Source: Zarea fungicola (taxonomy: Eukaryota > Ascomycota > Sordariomycetes > Hypocreales > Cordycipitaceae). Taken from it: 64,000 nucleotides of DNA. Made by a program: the position numbers and the translations under genes. The notes under the pieces are model-generated. The model was not told where the DNA came from. It did no database searches and saw nothing but the letters and a program-made list of their open reading frames with translations. Each line of letters opens with the position of its first letter. The stretch's first letter is position 1. Shown here one piece after another: positions 35,078 to 44,931 of this stretch. Location of the stretch: NCBI GenBank assembly GCA_900169235.1, contig FWCC01000082.1, positions 1-64,000 on the forward strand, given 5' to 3'.

Positions 35078-35711
35078 GTCGATTGTGAGCGCGGACTTGA
35101 ACCAGCCAAGAGGATTGGAATAGAGCTGTGGCAACTGGAGCCGCACAACAGACTAGCCTGTTGGCTTTTTATAAGAACTATCTGTCATCATATAGTCTCG
35201 GTACTTTTCATACCCGCTTGAGCGAGTCACGGCCTGTAAGATGATTAATCGTATCATGATGCCTGAATTGGAATATTGGGGCTTGCTGACGGGGCGTGAC
35301 GTGCCAGCGGAGACCGGCGGCTTGAAAAATGGCCGATAACTAGCTCGCGGATTGAATCATTTAACTGGATAGGGCACTTGTTCAATACTAAATACCGTTA
35401 GTTGCACGAGTTTCCCCCACCTGGGATTATGATTGCCACTCCTGTTCTACTGGATACGAAGCCATTGAACATCATGATACGTATAACCGGCCGGTAATAA
35501 GCACTCGATTCAAATTGCCTTGCGATATCACAGGAGCGTTGGGTATGTAGTCTTGCGATTCCGACACCATTATACGGCGCGGGAACAGCTCTCCAACCCA
35601 TTACGCCAGACGTCTCAAAAATTCTCACTAATTATAAAATAGATCCAAGTGAGGACCAAAATGCTGGCGCGTTTTTTTTCTTTTTGCGACTACCCTGTTC
35701 TCGAGAACTCA
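35078..35711. other. Intergenic, 0.63 kb, no supported gene
   Basis: The promoter region of the GNAT gene and 3' flank of the APH-family gene. Only a 76-codon ORF of poor quality is present. Confidence 0.45.
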
Positions 35712-36632
35712 TCAACCTTGCTCCAATCTCAAGTCATTCGGATCTGGCAGTTCCCCTTGGTCAATCAAGACCTTGAGCTGCTCTTTATCGCCCCAGCCAT
35801 GATAACATTCCAGGTACTCGACACTAAGAAATTGAGATATAAACGGAGCCAGCTTGACTGCATTATTCCGGTATAACTTTTTATCGAGAGATCCGGGCCA
35901 GCGCTCCATGCCTGGAGGGTAAAACCCAGCATATTCCCAATCAATCAGTGTGTTAACCTGAAGCGTCTGCGCGTCAATGATGAAGTTTTGAGCGCCCAGG
36001 TCGCCATGTTGGAAGATGTACCGGGGCTCGTCGAGCGGTAGTGTGGACCAAGACCTTTTCTGGCCTCTCCATGGAGGCTGCACATCGGGCGACAACCACT
36101 GAGGCGGCATGACGAATCCATCAATGCCTCGCGTGGTGGATGTGAGACGTGCCAACTGCGGAAAGACGACGGATTCAAGAAACTCGACGGCGTTTGCGTT
36201 GGCCGTCTCGAGGCAGACGCCGCAGGGCACCGTGTCGGTGTGCTTCTGACCCGCAGGTCGCAGGCAAGACCGAGTTCTCAGCCCACCGAGATTGATGCCG
36301 TCAACCAGCTCTGTGACTAGATATTGTCGGCCATCTTCGTGGGTTCCATGGTCAAGTAGTTTCGGGACTGGAATTGTGGTTTCGCGGGCGATGAGCTGGA
36401 GAGCCCTGGCTTCATTTCCGATGCGCTCGTGGTTCCTGGAGCGCGAATCAGACGGATTTGAATAAAAGGAAACATTGCAGGAATAGTTTTACCATGACCG
36501 CGCCCAGATAAACACGGAGCCATCCTTCTCTGGGAGATGTAGGGGCAGACGAGAGGTCTTTCTAAACGTGGTTTTTGTAAATTCGTACGCAACGTCGTAG
36601 GATTCAGTGCGACTAAGAACCGGGTCGACCAT
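35712..36632 (-). CDS. Aminoglycoside-phosphotransferase (APH) / choline-kinase-fold protein
   Basis: Exons 36632-36493 and 36435-35712 join in phase (57-bp intron) to give 287 residues starting MVDPVLSRTESYDVAY. Motifs are NEARALQLIARETTIPVPKLLDHG, YLVTELVDGINLGGL, the catalytic loop FQHGDLGAQNFIID (Brenner motif, Asp and Asn) and LIDWEYAGFYPPGME (metal-binding Asp). This is the fungal APH family that phosphorylates small hydroxylated molecules or acts as an orphan kinase; the substrate is unknown. The N-lobe is short, with no obvious upstream Lys-containing glycine loop. Part of exon 1 with its start codon is duplicated at 49044-49183. Confidence 0.9.
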
Positions 36633-37081
36633 TGCGCTGCGATGGCTGTCAGTTGCCGTAGTCAATTTTTCTACGTGTCGATGCTCAAATTATTTATTGG
36701 ATCGTGTCCCTTGTAGTTGTGCGTGGCTGGGGTGACACAAAGAAGCACGGTGAAAGTGGCTTGCTAGAATTGCTTTTATATTAATGGAAGGGCAATTTTA
36801 TATGTATTATGCAATACATCTACAAACTAGGCATTGTTATTGATAGGAACACCGCTCAAATAGCAAACAGGTCCAAGGCTTGAGAGTCGGCACTAATTCA
36901 AATACTACAAGGTTTGGGCCACAATAATGTACAACAACATTTCCTTTACTAACACTAAAAAGCCTTGCAGCAGCCGGCCATCAGTCACCCAAACAGGAGC
37001 AAAATTGGCAGGATTTTCTTTAGCATATATTCTACATAACTCCCGGGCTCTTACAGGCTATCTCATGCCATCCAACCCAAA
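36633..37081. other. Intergenic, 0.45 kb
   Basis: The promoter of the APH-family gene and 3' flank of the transporter gene. No gene is seen. Confidence 0.4.
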
Positions 37082-38632
37082 TCAAACTACCCTCTCTACG
37101 GTTGATACCTGAGTTTCCTCCTTCCTTAATGCGTCATTGAGTGGCTGAGACACTGCCACAGCATATTCTTTGTCAAAAATCCCAGCCACCTCCTCCAAGG
37201 ACTTCCCTTTCGTCTCAGGAATAAAAAAGAAAACAAAGCATACGACGGCAACCAATACACCGACGTAGACGAAATAGTATCGCCATTGAATCTCACGAAG
37301 AGCAATGGGGTTTACATACTGGTTGAAGCAAACCGCAAGCGTTTGCGAGAACCAGTACACTGATCCGCCCTTGGCTCGAAGCTCCGTTGGCCAGATCTCG
37401 TTGATGTACAGGATGGGGATCGGTGTGAAGCCTATGACGTAGCCGCCCAGGAACAGAAATAAGAACACGATAACCGCTGTGCCGGAGGAAGAATTGTCCG
37501 TGTTGGCGAAGACGGCTGAGCAAGCCAAGACCAGAACCATGAAGAGGAGCATTGCCGATGATGACACTAGGAACAGCCGTCTACGGCCAGCCCTCTCGGC
37601 CAGCATCGCCCCGGCAATTGACAAGAACCAGTTATAAATTTGTAAACCACCGTTGATGCCCTGCTGTTGAGTTGCATTGGTAATACCGACCGTCTCAAGT
37701 ACAGGCGCGAAGTAGTAGCTGATGATGCCGTTGCCGACCCACTGCGTGGCGAGACCAAGACCAAGACAAATGAACACTCTCCTCCGATTGCCTGGGGTAG
37801 CAAACAAGGATGCCCAGCTCACGTTTGAAATTTTGGCCAGCTCAAGCGAGGCGCAAATTTCGGAAAATTCGACCAGGACTAACTCGTCGGACTCGTCTCC
37901 GTTGGCATGATATCTGGCCAAGATTCCTTTGGCTTCGTCGTGCCGCTGATTGCTTACCAGCCAGCGAGGAGATTCTGGAGTAAATACAACAAAGACAAGC
38001 TGGACGCTCGTCCAGAAGAGCTGTACAATGACAGGTGTTCGCCACGACCAGCTGCTGTCTATATTGTGGCTGCCAAAGCATGTCCAGGCGGCTGTGATGC
38101 TGCCTACAAAGAAAAAGGTGTTGAAGAGGGCACCAACGATAGCGCGCTGCCGAGGATGGGCAAGCTCTGAGAGGAGCGCAGTAGAACTTATGGAGTTGAA
38201 GAGAGAGAAGAAACCGAGGACGAGGCGGGTGGCGAGGAACTGGACGGCCGTCTTGCAGAAGCACTGCCCGATAACCGCTGCGATGATGCCCACATCCCCG
38301 ATGATGATGCCCCATCGGCGGCCTAGCCTATCGGCAACCCAGGGTGCTGGAAAGAAGGATAAAACGCCGCCAAACGAGTAGGCTGCGATCAAGAGTCCCA
38401 AAGTGTTGGTATTCTTGGTACCGGATATATCATTGAACCAGCGAGGAGTCGCCTCGAGTCCAGAGATCAGGGAAACATCATAGCCGTTTGCGATGGAGCC
38501 GAGAAAACTCGACAATAGGAGGATGTTGAGACTTCTCAGGCCTGGGTCTCTCCACCACAGCCGATGAGTGTTATTAGACACTTTTGCCAGTAGCACGGCG
38601 TCACCCGAAGCTGTTGCCGCCGACGGAGCCAT
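37082..38632 (-). CDS. MFS sugar transporter (hexose/lactose permease type)
   Basis: A single exon of 516 residues with twelve predicted helices. Sugar-porter signatures are PAPWVADRLGRRWGI after helix 2 (D-R-x-G-R-R), PESPRWLV (PESPR motif) before the central loop, AGRRRLFL in the second half, and PETKGKSLEEVAGIF at the C-terminus (PETKG). The N-terminus is cytoplasmic and Ala-rich. It imports a sugar or glycoside with protons across the plasma membrane. It is transcribed divergently from the Zn2Cys6 regulator gene 0.8 kb away and lies beside a GH3 glucosidase gene, so a glucoside or oligosaccharide is a reasonable guess. Confidence 0.95.
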   Translation of the reverse strand: MAPSAATASGDAVLLAKVSNNTHRLWWRDPGLRSLNILLLSSFLGSIANGYDVSLISGLEATPRWFNDISGTKNTNTLGLLIAAYSFGGVLSFFPAPWVADRLGRRWGIIIGDVGIIAAVIGQCFCKTAVQFLATRLVLGFFSLFNSISSTALLSELAHPRQRAIVGALFNTFFFVGSITAAWTCFGSHNIDSSWSWRTPVIVQLFWTSVQLVFVVFTPESPRWLVSNQRHDEAKGILARYHANGDESDELVLVEFSEICASLELAKISNVSWASLFATPGNRRRVFICLGLGLATQWVGNGIISYYFAPVLETVGITNATQQQGINGGLQIYNWFLSIAGAMLAERAGRRRLFLVSSSAMLLFMVLVLACSAVFANTDNSSSGTAVIVFLFLFLGGYVIGFTPIPILYINEIWPTELRAKGGSVYWFSQTLAVCFNQYVNPIALREIQWRYYFVYVGVLVAVVCFVFFFIPETKGKSLEEVAGIFDKEYAVAVSQPLNDALRKEETQVSTVERVV

Positions 38633-39451
38633 GATTTCGCGAGTTGATGTGGAGACTCTGTTGGGTCAACTTATTTCGAAAACAGTAAAATTGAACAGAT
38701 ATCGGTGCTAAAAGGCGCTTGGGGGAATGCCGAATGCAATGGATCAGCGTGCGGCTCTGGCTACCAACGTTGAGATCGTGGGGAAAGGGTCCTTTTGTAG
38801 AACTCGACGCTTTGTCGCCTTTCCTACAGCACTGGATTTCTCCTCACTGCATGCCTCTTAGTCCACGTAAATTGGTTCATCCTAACGGCGGCAGTTGATG
38901 GAGACTGTGTGTTGGACTCGTGGTGGCTGGAATAGTTTTGTCGGCGCACTCGGATCTCGCGAAACTGACCCGGTGGCAGCGACATGATCAGCTGCGACAA
39001 ATCACAACATAGGCTGAATGCTTTACTGCTGCATTGGTAGCCAATGAATAGCCCTGTAAAGCAAATAGTCCGGGGCCCCATGGGGCTGCTGTGGCGTGTT
39101 AACTGGTGTTGTCATGACTCGGATCTCGGGCGGCCGAAAGACTCTTCCACTGGCAGCAAGTAATTTCCCTCGCAATAACTAGCTGCTACTGCTGATGGCG
39201 CAGTGGCTTGTGCTGAAAGTTTAAGTGAATTTCTGGATATTCTAAATCAGGACACTTGATTCGCTAGCGTTGGTCCCGTCCAGTTCGAGTCGCGAGAATT
39301 TAAATTCCTCGGCCCTCGCTATCGGCCAGCACCTCTCAACCTCCCGACTGGCTGAGGTACTGGTTGTTAAACTGTCCTTTCAGCACCGTCCTAAGAATCA
39401 CAATTGAATTACGCAACTGCACCGGTATTGAAGCCAGCTACACAGTCTTCA
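38633..39451. promoter_or_regulatory. Divergent promoter region, transporter and Zn2Cys6 regulator
   Basis: 820 bp separate the divergently read transporter and regulator genes. No supported gene lies inside. CGG half-sites, the usual target of Zn2Cys6 factors, occur several times (for example near 38880-38960 and 39120-39135), but I cannot assign a specific operator. Confidence 0.4.
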
Positions 39452-41982
39452 ATGCCGCGAATACGGAACGGAGGTTGCTGGGTCTGCTCCAAGCGCAAGG
39501 TTGCCGATTCCCGAGACCCGAGTCTACCTTTCTGATCGCTAACAGCCTACCATACAGGTCAAGTGTGATGGCTCGGCTCCCAATCCCTGCGCGAACTGTG
39601 CTAAACGCGGAGTGGAGTGCCGTTACGAGCGACCCGGCCATGGATCAGGTATGTGATCTGAGCAGTCGTTGAGGCCACGCGGTTGGCGCTGAGCTCGGCA
39701 CTGATAGGGTACCAGCCGTTACACCTCAGGGAACTGGCATTCGATCCCGATACATGACGGAAGCAGGTATTCCGCGGGATAGAGCACAGAGGGCGTGCTT
39801 CAACTGCGCATCGCGTAAGCTCAAGTGCTCTAGTGACCCGGTCGGCTGCCAAAGATGCTTAAAAAACAATCTGGCGTGTATGTACCCTGAGCCAAAACGT
39901 ACCACCAGACGGCTCTCCGACCGCCAGGGAATCGCCGGGCCTGATAAGGCTGCTTCGACGCGAACGACTTTTCGCCCTGACGGCTGCGCAGACGCCTCAC
40001 CTGTCTCCGACACTGGCCAGATTCCGGCACAGCTGACACCAGTGTCTCACTGCCAAGACCCCAGCCTGTGAGAATACATGCTTTCATTACATCATCAGAA
40101 CTTGTAGTAACTTGAAACAGAGACCTTGCCGATACAGCTCACCCCAAGGAGTTGATTCGGAGCCTCGTGGATGCATACTTTGAATTCGTGTACCCACTGA
40201 CTAACCATGGGTTCCTCCATCAAGGCAGGCTACTCGAGGAGCTAGACGAGGAGAAGGCTCCAGTAGTGCTGCTTAAAGCAATAGCTGTCTCTGCGTCCCA
40301 TTTTGTTGAGCCTTCTGCGGATATAACGAGGCAAGCTACCCAGTGGACTGAGGATGTCAACAGCTACATCATGGCCAACATGGGATCGTACTCGCTCCTC
40401 AATCTTCAAGTTTTGGTACTGTGGGCCAATTATTACTATACCAACGGTAACATGAACAAGACATGGATGTTTCTCGGATTGGCCGCACGGTTGGCTTACT
40501 GCCTGCAAATCAATGTGGAACCGACAAATGGATCGGCCAGCGATAAAGAAATACGGAGGCGCATGATGTGGAACCTTCGCATACTCGACCGCTTGCTCGC
40601 TGGAACCGTGGAGGAGTTTTCTGTGTGCTCAAAGTACACAGACAGCCTACAGCTGCCCTGTGGTGAACACTTCTTCATGGCAGAGATTGAGGCAGAGACG
40701 GATACACTGCCTGCCTTTACCAGCTACCAGGAGGTCCAAAACATCGGCAGCTTTGCTTCCCTGGTGGGTTTATTTGAAATATGGCACGAGATTCATCTGT
40801 AGGTAGTAGAGCTCTCAGATTCAGCGTTTCTTCAATTCCCACCTGACTACTCAAAGATTCATGAAGGGCGTCTCTCGAATGGACCAAGTCGATGACATGA
40901 TACAGCAAGCCTCCACCCTCCACAACAAGCTCTCGGACTTTGAGAAGCAACTTCCTACAAACCTTCAATTCACAACCCGGAACTTGTACCGCCACACAAA
41001 TCGTGCAGAGAAGGCAACCTTTATCATGCTCAAGTCTTGGTGGCACGAGTGCCTCTGCAACCTCTACCGCTTCAGCCTTCCCGGGTTTCGCGAGTCTGTT
41101 AAGCTCATTCCTGCGAATGCGTACTTTATCCGGTCATGTCGCCAGCAGGTCCTCAAATCAGCCCTAGATCAGAGTACCTTTTGGAAGAGTCTGGCCACCA
41201 TTCGCGGTGCCTGGCTGAGTGACCCGATTGTCATTGTTTTAGTGCATTCGAATACAAAGACGCTTCTCGCTGTCCAAAAGTTGCCAGAGTCGGATCCACT
41301 GAAATATGTTGATAGAATTGGCGAGATTCCCGCCTTGTTAGCATCAAATATTTCCTCCTTGGATTGGCTGGCAAGTCGAATGCCAAGGATCGCCACGGTT
41401 GTAAGTTGCTGAGTAAAAGGCGCAACGCAATTGCAGACGCCAATCTGCTAGCTAACGATTACCGTGGTAGCAACAAGGAATTAAAAATATCGTCTTGAGG
41501 AACGTTGGTCATGCTTCTGCTGAAACATTATCGATGCTGGGCTGCCTTTGAAACGGCGCCATTCTCGTCAGGAATTAGTAGAGAGACACCGTGCTGAACA
41601 GGAGCTTGGGGAGGAGACGGAAGCCGGAGGGCAGCTCATAGACCTGGCAGACAGTACTATCCCGCTCACAAATGCCGGTGAGGATGGAACTGGGCCACTT
41701 GTGGCTACGCAAAGCATGGGTGCAAATGCAGGCGAGCTACGAAACAGAATGGCGGACCACTCAGGCTGGGATCGCGCGGATGATGAGCCACAGCATACCT
41801 CTTCTCAAAGTCACGCAGAAGATGCAGATCCCTATGAAATATACGACGACGAAGCTGTTCAAGGTATGATGGGATACGTGGCTTCGTTTGAAATGAGTTC
41901 ACAATATGATATGCTACTCGGAGCGTGGCTGCCGGAAAACGAGGAGCAACAAAGCACTGGCAACTTCTGGGATCTCTTCTAA
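39452..41982 (+). CDS. Zn2Cys6 transcription factor with two zinc clusters, apparent frameshifts
   Basis: Exons 39452-39499, 39558-39648, 39716-40067, 40121-40798, 40857-41400 and 41471 onward join in phase. Exons 1-2 encode one complete cluster, CWVCSKRKVKC...CANCAKRGVEC. Exon 3 encodes a second, CFNCASRKLKC...CQRCLKNNLAC (CX2CX6C...CX2CX6C). Then comes a fungal-specific regulatory middle region (HPKELIRSLVDAYFEFVYPL, LAYCLQINVEP). In exon 6 the frame stops at 41549-41551 after about 597 residues, but family-like sequence continues in two other frames to 41982. That would need a 1-base change near 41538 and another near 41570. It likely regulates the adjacent transporter and enzyme genes. 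It may be a recent pseudogene or contain sequence errors. Confidence 0.75.
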
Positions 41983-42102
41983 CAACGGTACATGTCCAAA
42001 GCATTCAGAATCTTGTATAGTAATAATTATCATAGTACTTGTTCAAGCCGTGGGCTTTTTTAGGAGACAGTTTATTAAAGAAACTCATTGTCTGTAGGGA
42101 TG

Positions 42103-43128
42103 TCATGCCAGACTTAGGGGCTTCCACACCAGGCCTTTTACAATCTCTCGGTGAACCTCGACACCGGAATCGCCAACAGGTCCAACATTTTCCCCTGCCA
42201 GTCTCCGCAGTTCCATATCCTTCATGCGCTCATGAATCTCCACGCGCTTCGGGGTCAAGGTCTCCCGCGGGCCCTTTATCGCCCAGTCCGGCAGCGAGTC
42301 AACCCCGAGCTCTTTGAGCGTCTTCTTCTCAATCAGCGAATACTCGCTCGGGTCCGCGCGGTTAAAGTTAAACGGCTCCTTTAGGCACACAAACGGATTC
42401 GTAATCACACGAGGGACGTGCAGCGCGTTCCTCGACGCCGAGTGCATCATGAGCGGGTGCATCAGCACCACGTCGCCGCACTTGCCCGTCATCTGCTGAA
42501 ACAAGTTGCACTTGTCCGCGTCCTTGATCTGCTCCCAGAACCACTGAAACTCGTGGAAGTTCTTCTCCTCCCCGCGCCGGGCCATGTATGGCGTCACGCC
42601 CTCCGGGTTGTCGTGTAGATGCCTGGCCACGACGGCGATGCCGTCCGGGCAGATGTAGGTCGCGCCGCCGTTTTCCAGGACGTCGTTGATGCAGGGGATG
42701 ACCAACAGACCCTGGTTGGGGGAGTCGAGGAAATGGACAAAGTTGTCGCCGTCGACGTGCCAGTTGTCCAGCTCGCGCGGGCTGACGATGCGACCCTTGA
42801 GCTTTTCGCTGCCAAAGTTGACGATGAAGTTGTCGCCCCAGTAGCGAGAGACGTCGGCGACGCGGTCTTCGCCGCCGGAGAGCTCGCAGATGGCGCTCCA
42901 AGCCCTAGGGGCCAGCTCGCGCACGTCGACCGTGTTGAGGAGGGGCATGTTGATCTTCTCGAGCACCCAGCTGGAGGCGTCATTTTTGTCGTAGCCAAGG
43001 CGTGTCCAGAGATCTTTGGTCCAGTCCTCGGCTTGCGCTTTCGTGAAACAGTCCGGGATGGACACCCACCCAAACTTCATAAAGTGCTGGATCTGCTCGG
43101 AATTGAGAAAGTCGTACTTGATTGCCAT
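42103..43128 (-). CDS. Phytanoyl-CoA dioxygenase (PhyH) family protein
   Basis: A single exon of 341 residues starting MAIKYDFLNSEQIQHFMKFG, the usual opening of this Fe(II)/2-oxoglutarate oxygenase family. The facial triad is visible: H124 and D126 in NWHVDGD, and a distal His (224 or 229) in VLMHPLMMHSAS, followed by Arg240, which would bind 2-oxoglutarate. These enzymes hydroxylate a substrate using O2 and 2-oxoglutarate; fungal members act on diverse small molecules. The 3' end is 0.1 kb from that of the regulator gene (convergent), inside the transporter-glucosidase cluster, so it probably oxidises the imported or released compound. Confidence 0.92.
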   Translation of the reverse strand: MAIKYDFLNSEQIQHFMKFGWVSIPDCFTKAQAEDWTKDLWTRLGYDKNDASSWVLEKINMPLLNTVDVRELAPRAWSAICELSGGEDRVADVSRYWGDNFIVNFGSEKLKGRIVSPRELDNWHVDGDNFVHFLDSPNQGLLVIPCINDVLENGGATYICPDGIAVVARHLHDNPEGVTPYMARRGEEKNFHEFQWFWEQIKDADKCNLFQQMTGKCGDVVLMHPLMMHSASRNALHVPRVITNPFVCLKEPFNFNRADPSEYSLIEKKTLKELGVDSLPDWAIKGPRETLTPKRVEIHERMKDMELRRLAGENVGPVGDSGVEVHREIVKGLVWKPLSLA

Positions 43129-43640
43129 GATGTCGGTGGTGATGGTGTGAAGCGGAGCGCAGAACTAAATGAGACGGACTTGCGAATAAGCTTTTATAGT
43201 ATTATATCGGAAATTCTGACAGTGGATGTTTATACTCTTAAATAGCCGATTGAGGCAAAAAAGAAGATAAATACTTGTATTGATGCCAAGGATTCTTGCC
43301 GTCCCTCTCCGGCCAGACTGAGTGATGTCAGCTCATGAACCGGAAGTTAGGGCCGGAACTCGGTTCCCGAGAGGGAATATTGAAAGCATTATAGTAAGTA
43401 CGGAGGTGTATGGGAGTTGTCGTTTGCGAGATCCGGGGACGAGTAGCTCATTCCGACGAGATCCGAGGCCCGAGCTTTCCATCTCAGAGAACTGGGGAAG
43501 GTTCGAGCTCCTGGTGCAACGAGGGCGTAATTTGAATAATGTTGTGATTCTTGATAATTTTAGAACATTAATGTCAAAGCAGCTTCTCGAATACTTCACA
43601 CAATCCTGGAAATACAGTGTTGTTTTTAGAAGGAGTGAGG
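43129..43640. promoter_or_regulatory. Divergent promoter region, PhyH and Gfo/Idh genes
   Basis: 0.5 kb between divergently read PhyH (-) and Gfo/Idh (+) genes, which suggests shared control. Contains CGG-type sequences near 43338-43360 and 43440-43475. No gene is supported. Confidence 0.4.
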
Positions 43641-44828
43641 ATGGTTTCGTTTCATGAACCAGGCATTATACGATGGGGCATAATTGGTATGTGAGAGTGT
43701 GATTCGAAAAACTCACGAAACTCATTGGAGAAACGTAACAGGCACCGGAACTATCTCTACGCTGTTTGTCAAGGATTTGATTCTGACGCAAAGTATCGGC
43801 GCCAACCCAATCCGACATGTCATTCAAGCAGTCGCCACATCGAGTCGGCAGAAAGCTGTAGATTTTCTCGAGGAAACCGCGGCCATACTACAAAGCCCCA
43901 CGATTTACACTACGCACGAGGACCTATACGCAGACAGCCGGGTCGATGTTGTGTACGTCGGTTTGCCCCATTTCTTGCACAAGCCTGCCTGCCTGGCTTC
44001 AATTGCCGCTGGCAAGCATGTTCTCTGCGAAAAGCCAATGGCCATCAATGCCAGAGAAATCGATGAGATTGTAGCGCTTGCTAGGCAGAAACAAGTCTTT
44101 TTAATGGAAGGTGTGTGTAATGCCCGACTCCCACCCGTCAAGCACTCGGACTTACACCTAAAAAAAAAACAGCTGTGTGGACTCGGTTCCTCCCAATCAT
44201 TGACGAGTTGAAACGCCTGATACACGAAGAAATAGTTATTGGTAAACCGTCACGCATGTTTTGTGACTTTAGCTGCAACATGGCCTCTGCGCCGCCGTCG
44301 TCGAGGCTCAAGGACCGTAATCAGGGCGGCGGGGCTCTGCTTGATCTTGGGATATACCCGCTCACTCTGAGTAACCTAGTGCTAGACGGAAAGGTCGGCC
44401 ATGAGGCGCTTTATCCTGAAATATCATCTAGCATGACGGTTGTAGGTGGAGTTGATTATTTGGTAGCCGTCATCGTCAACTATCCTTCGCGACAGTGTAT
44501 GGGCGTTCTGACGGCGTCACTGGAGAGCACAACAGGGCGAGATTTTTGTCGCATTGAAGGAAGCAACGGTACTATTCTAGTATCAGGACCGATGGCAGCA
44601 GGTCCGACATCGATACGAATCCAGCGTCATGGACAGACGGAGGATGAGGTTCGGGAATTTAATCATCCAGGCACTGGTCTCTATTTCGAGGCAAACGAGG
44701 TTGCCAGTTGTATTTTGATTGGGAAATTGGAGAGTGATATTGTTCCACTGGCAGAGACGAGAAGAATTGCTGCGATAATGGATGAGGTTAGAGAGGCTGG
44801 AGGAGTCGTGTATCCACAAGATGGCTGA
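43641..44828 (+). CDS. Gfo/Idh/MocA-family NAD(P)-dependent oxidoreductase
   Basis: Exons 43641-43686, 43742-44110 and 44173-44828 join in phase (introns of 55 and 62 bp) to give 356 residues. The N-terminal Rossmann motif GIIGTGTIS spans the first junction. GKHVLCEKPMAI carries the EKP motif with the catalytic Lys, and EAVWTRFLP across the second junction is typical of dihydrodiol-dehydrogenase-like members. The C-terminal half has GGALLDLGIYPLTL. These enzymes oxidise or reduce sugars and cyclic diols with NAD(P). Its place between the PhyH and GH3 genes fits a sugar or glycoside pathway. Confidence 0.93.
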
Positions 44829-44931
44829 TGAGCATGACTGTTAAGCGGTCAAAGTTTTGTTCTATTTACCCAGTGTATCTGCTAGCTATTAAGCGGTTCA
44901 AAGAGCCTGAATTCCTCTCGATATGCATCTC

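Noticed and set aside
42619..43245. 208-codon plus-strand ORF
   Set aside because: Antisense to the PhyH dioxygenase gene, without an independent domain.
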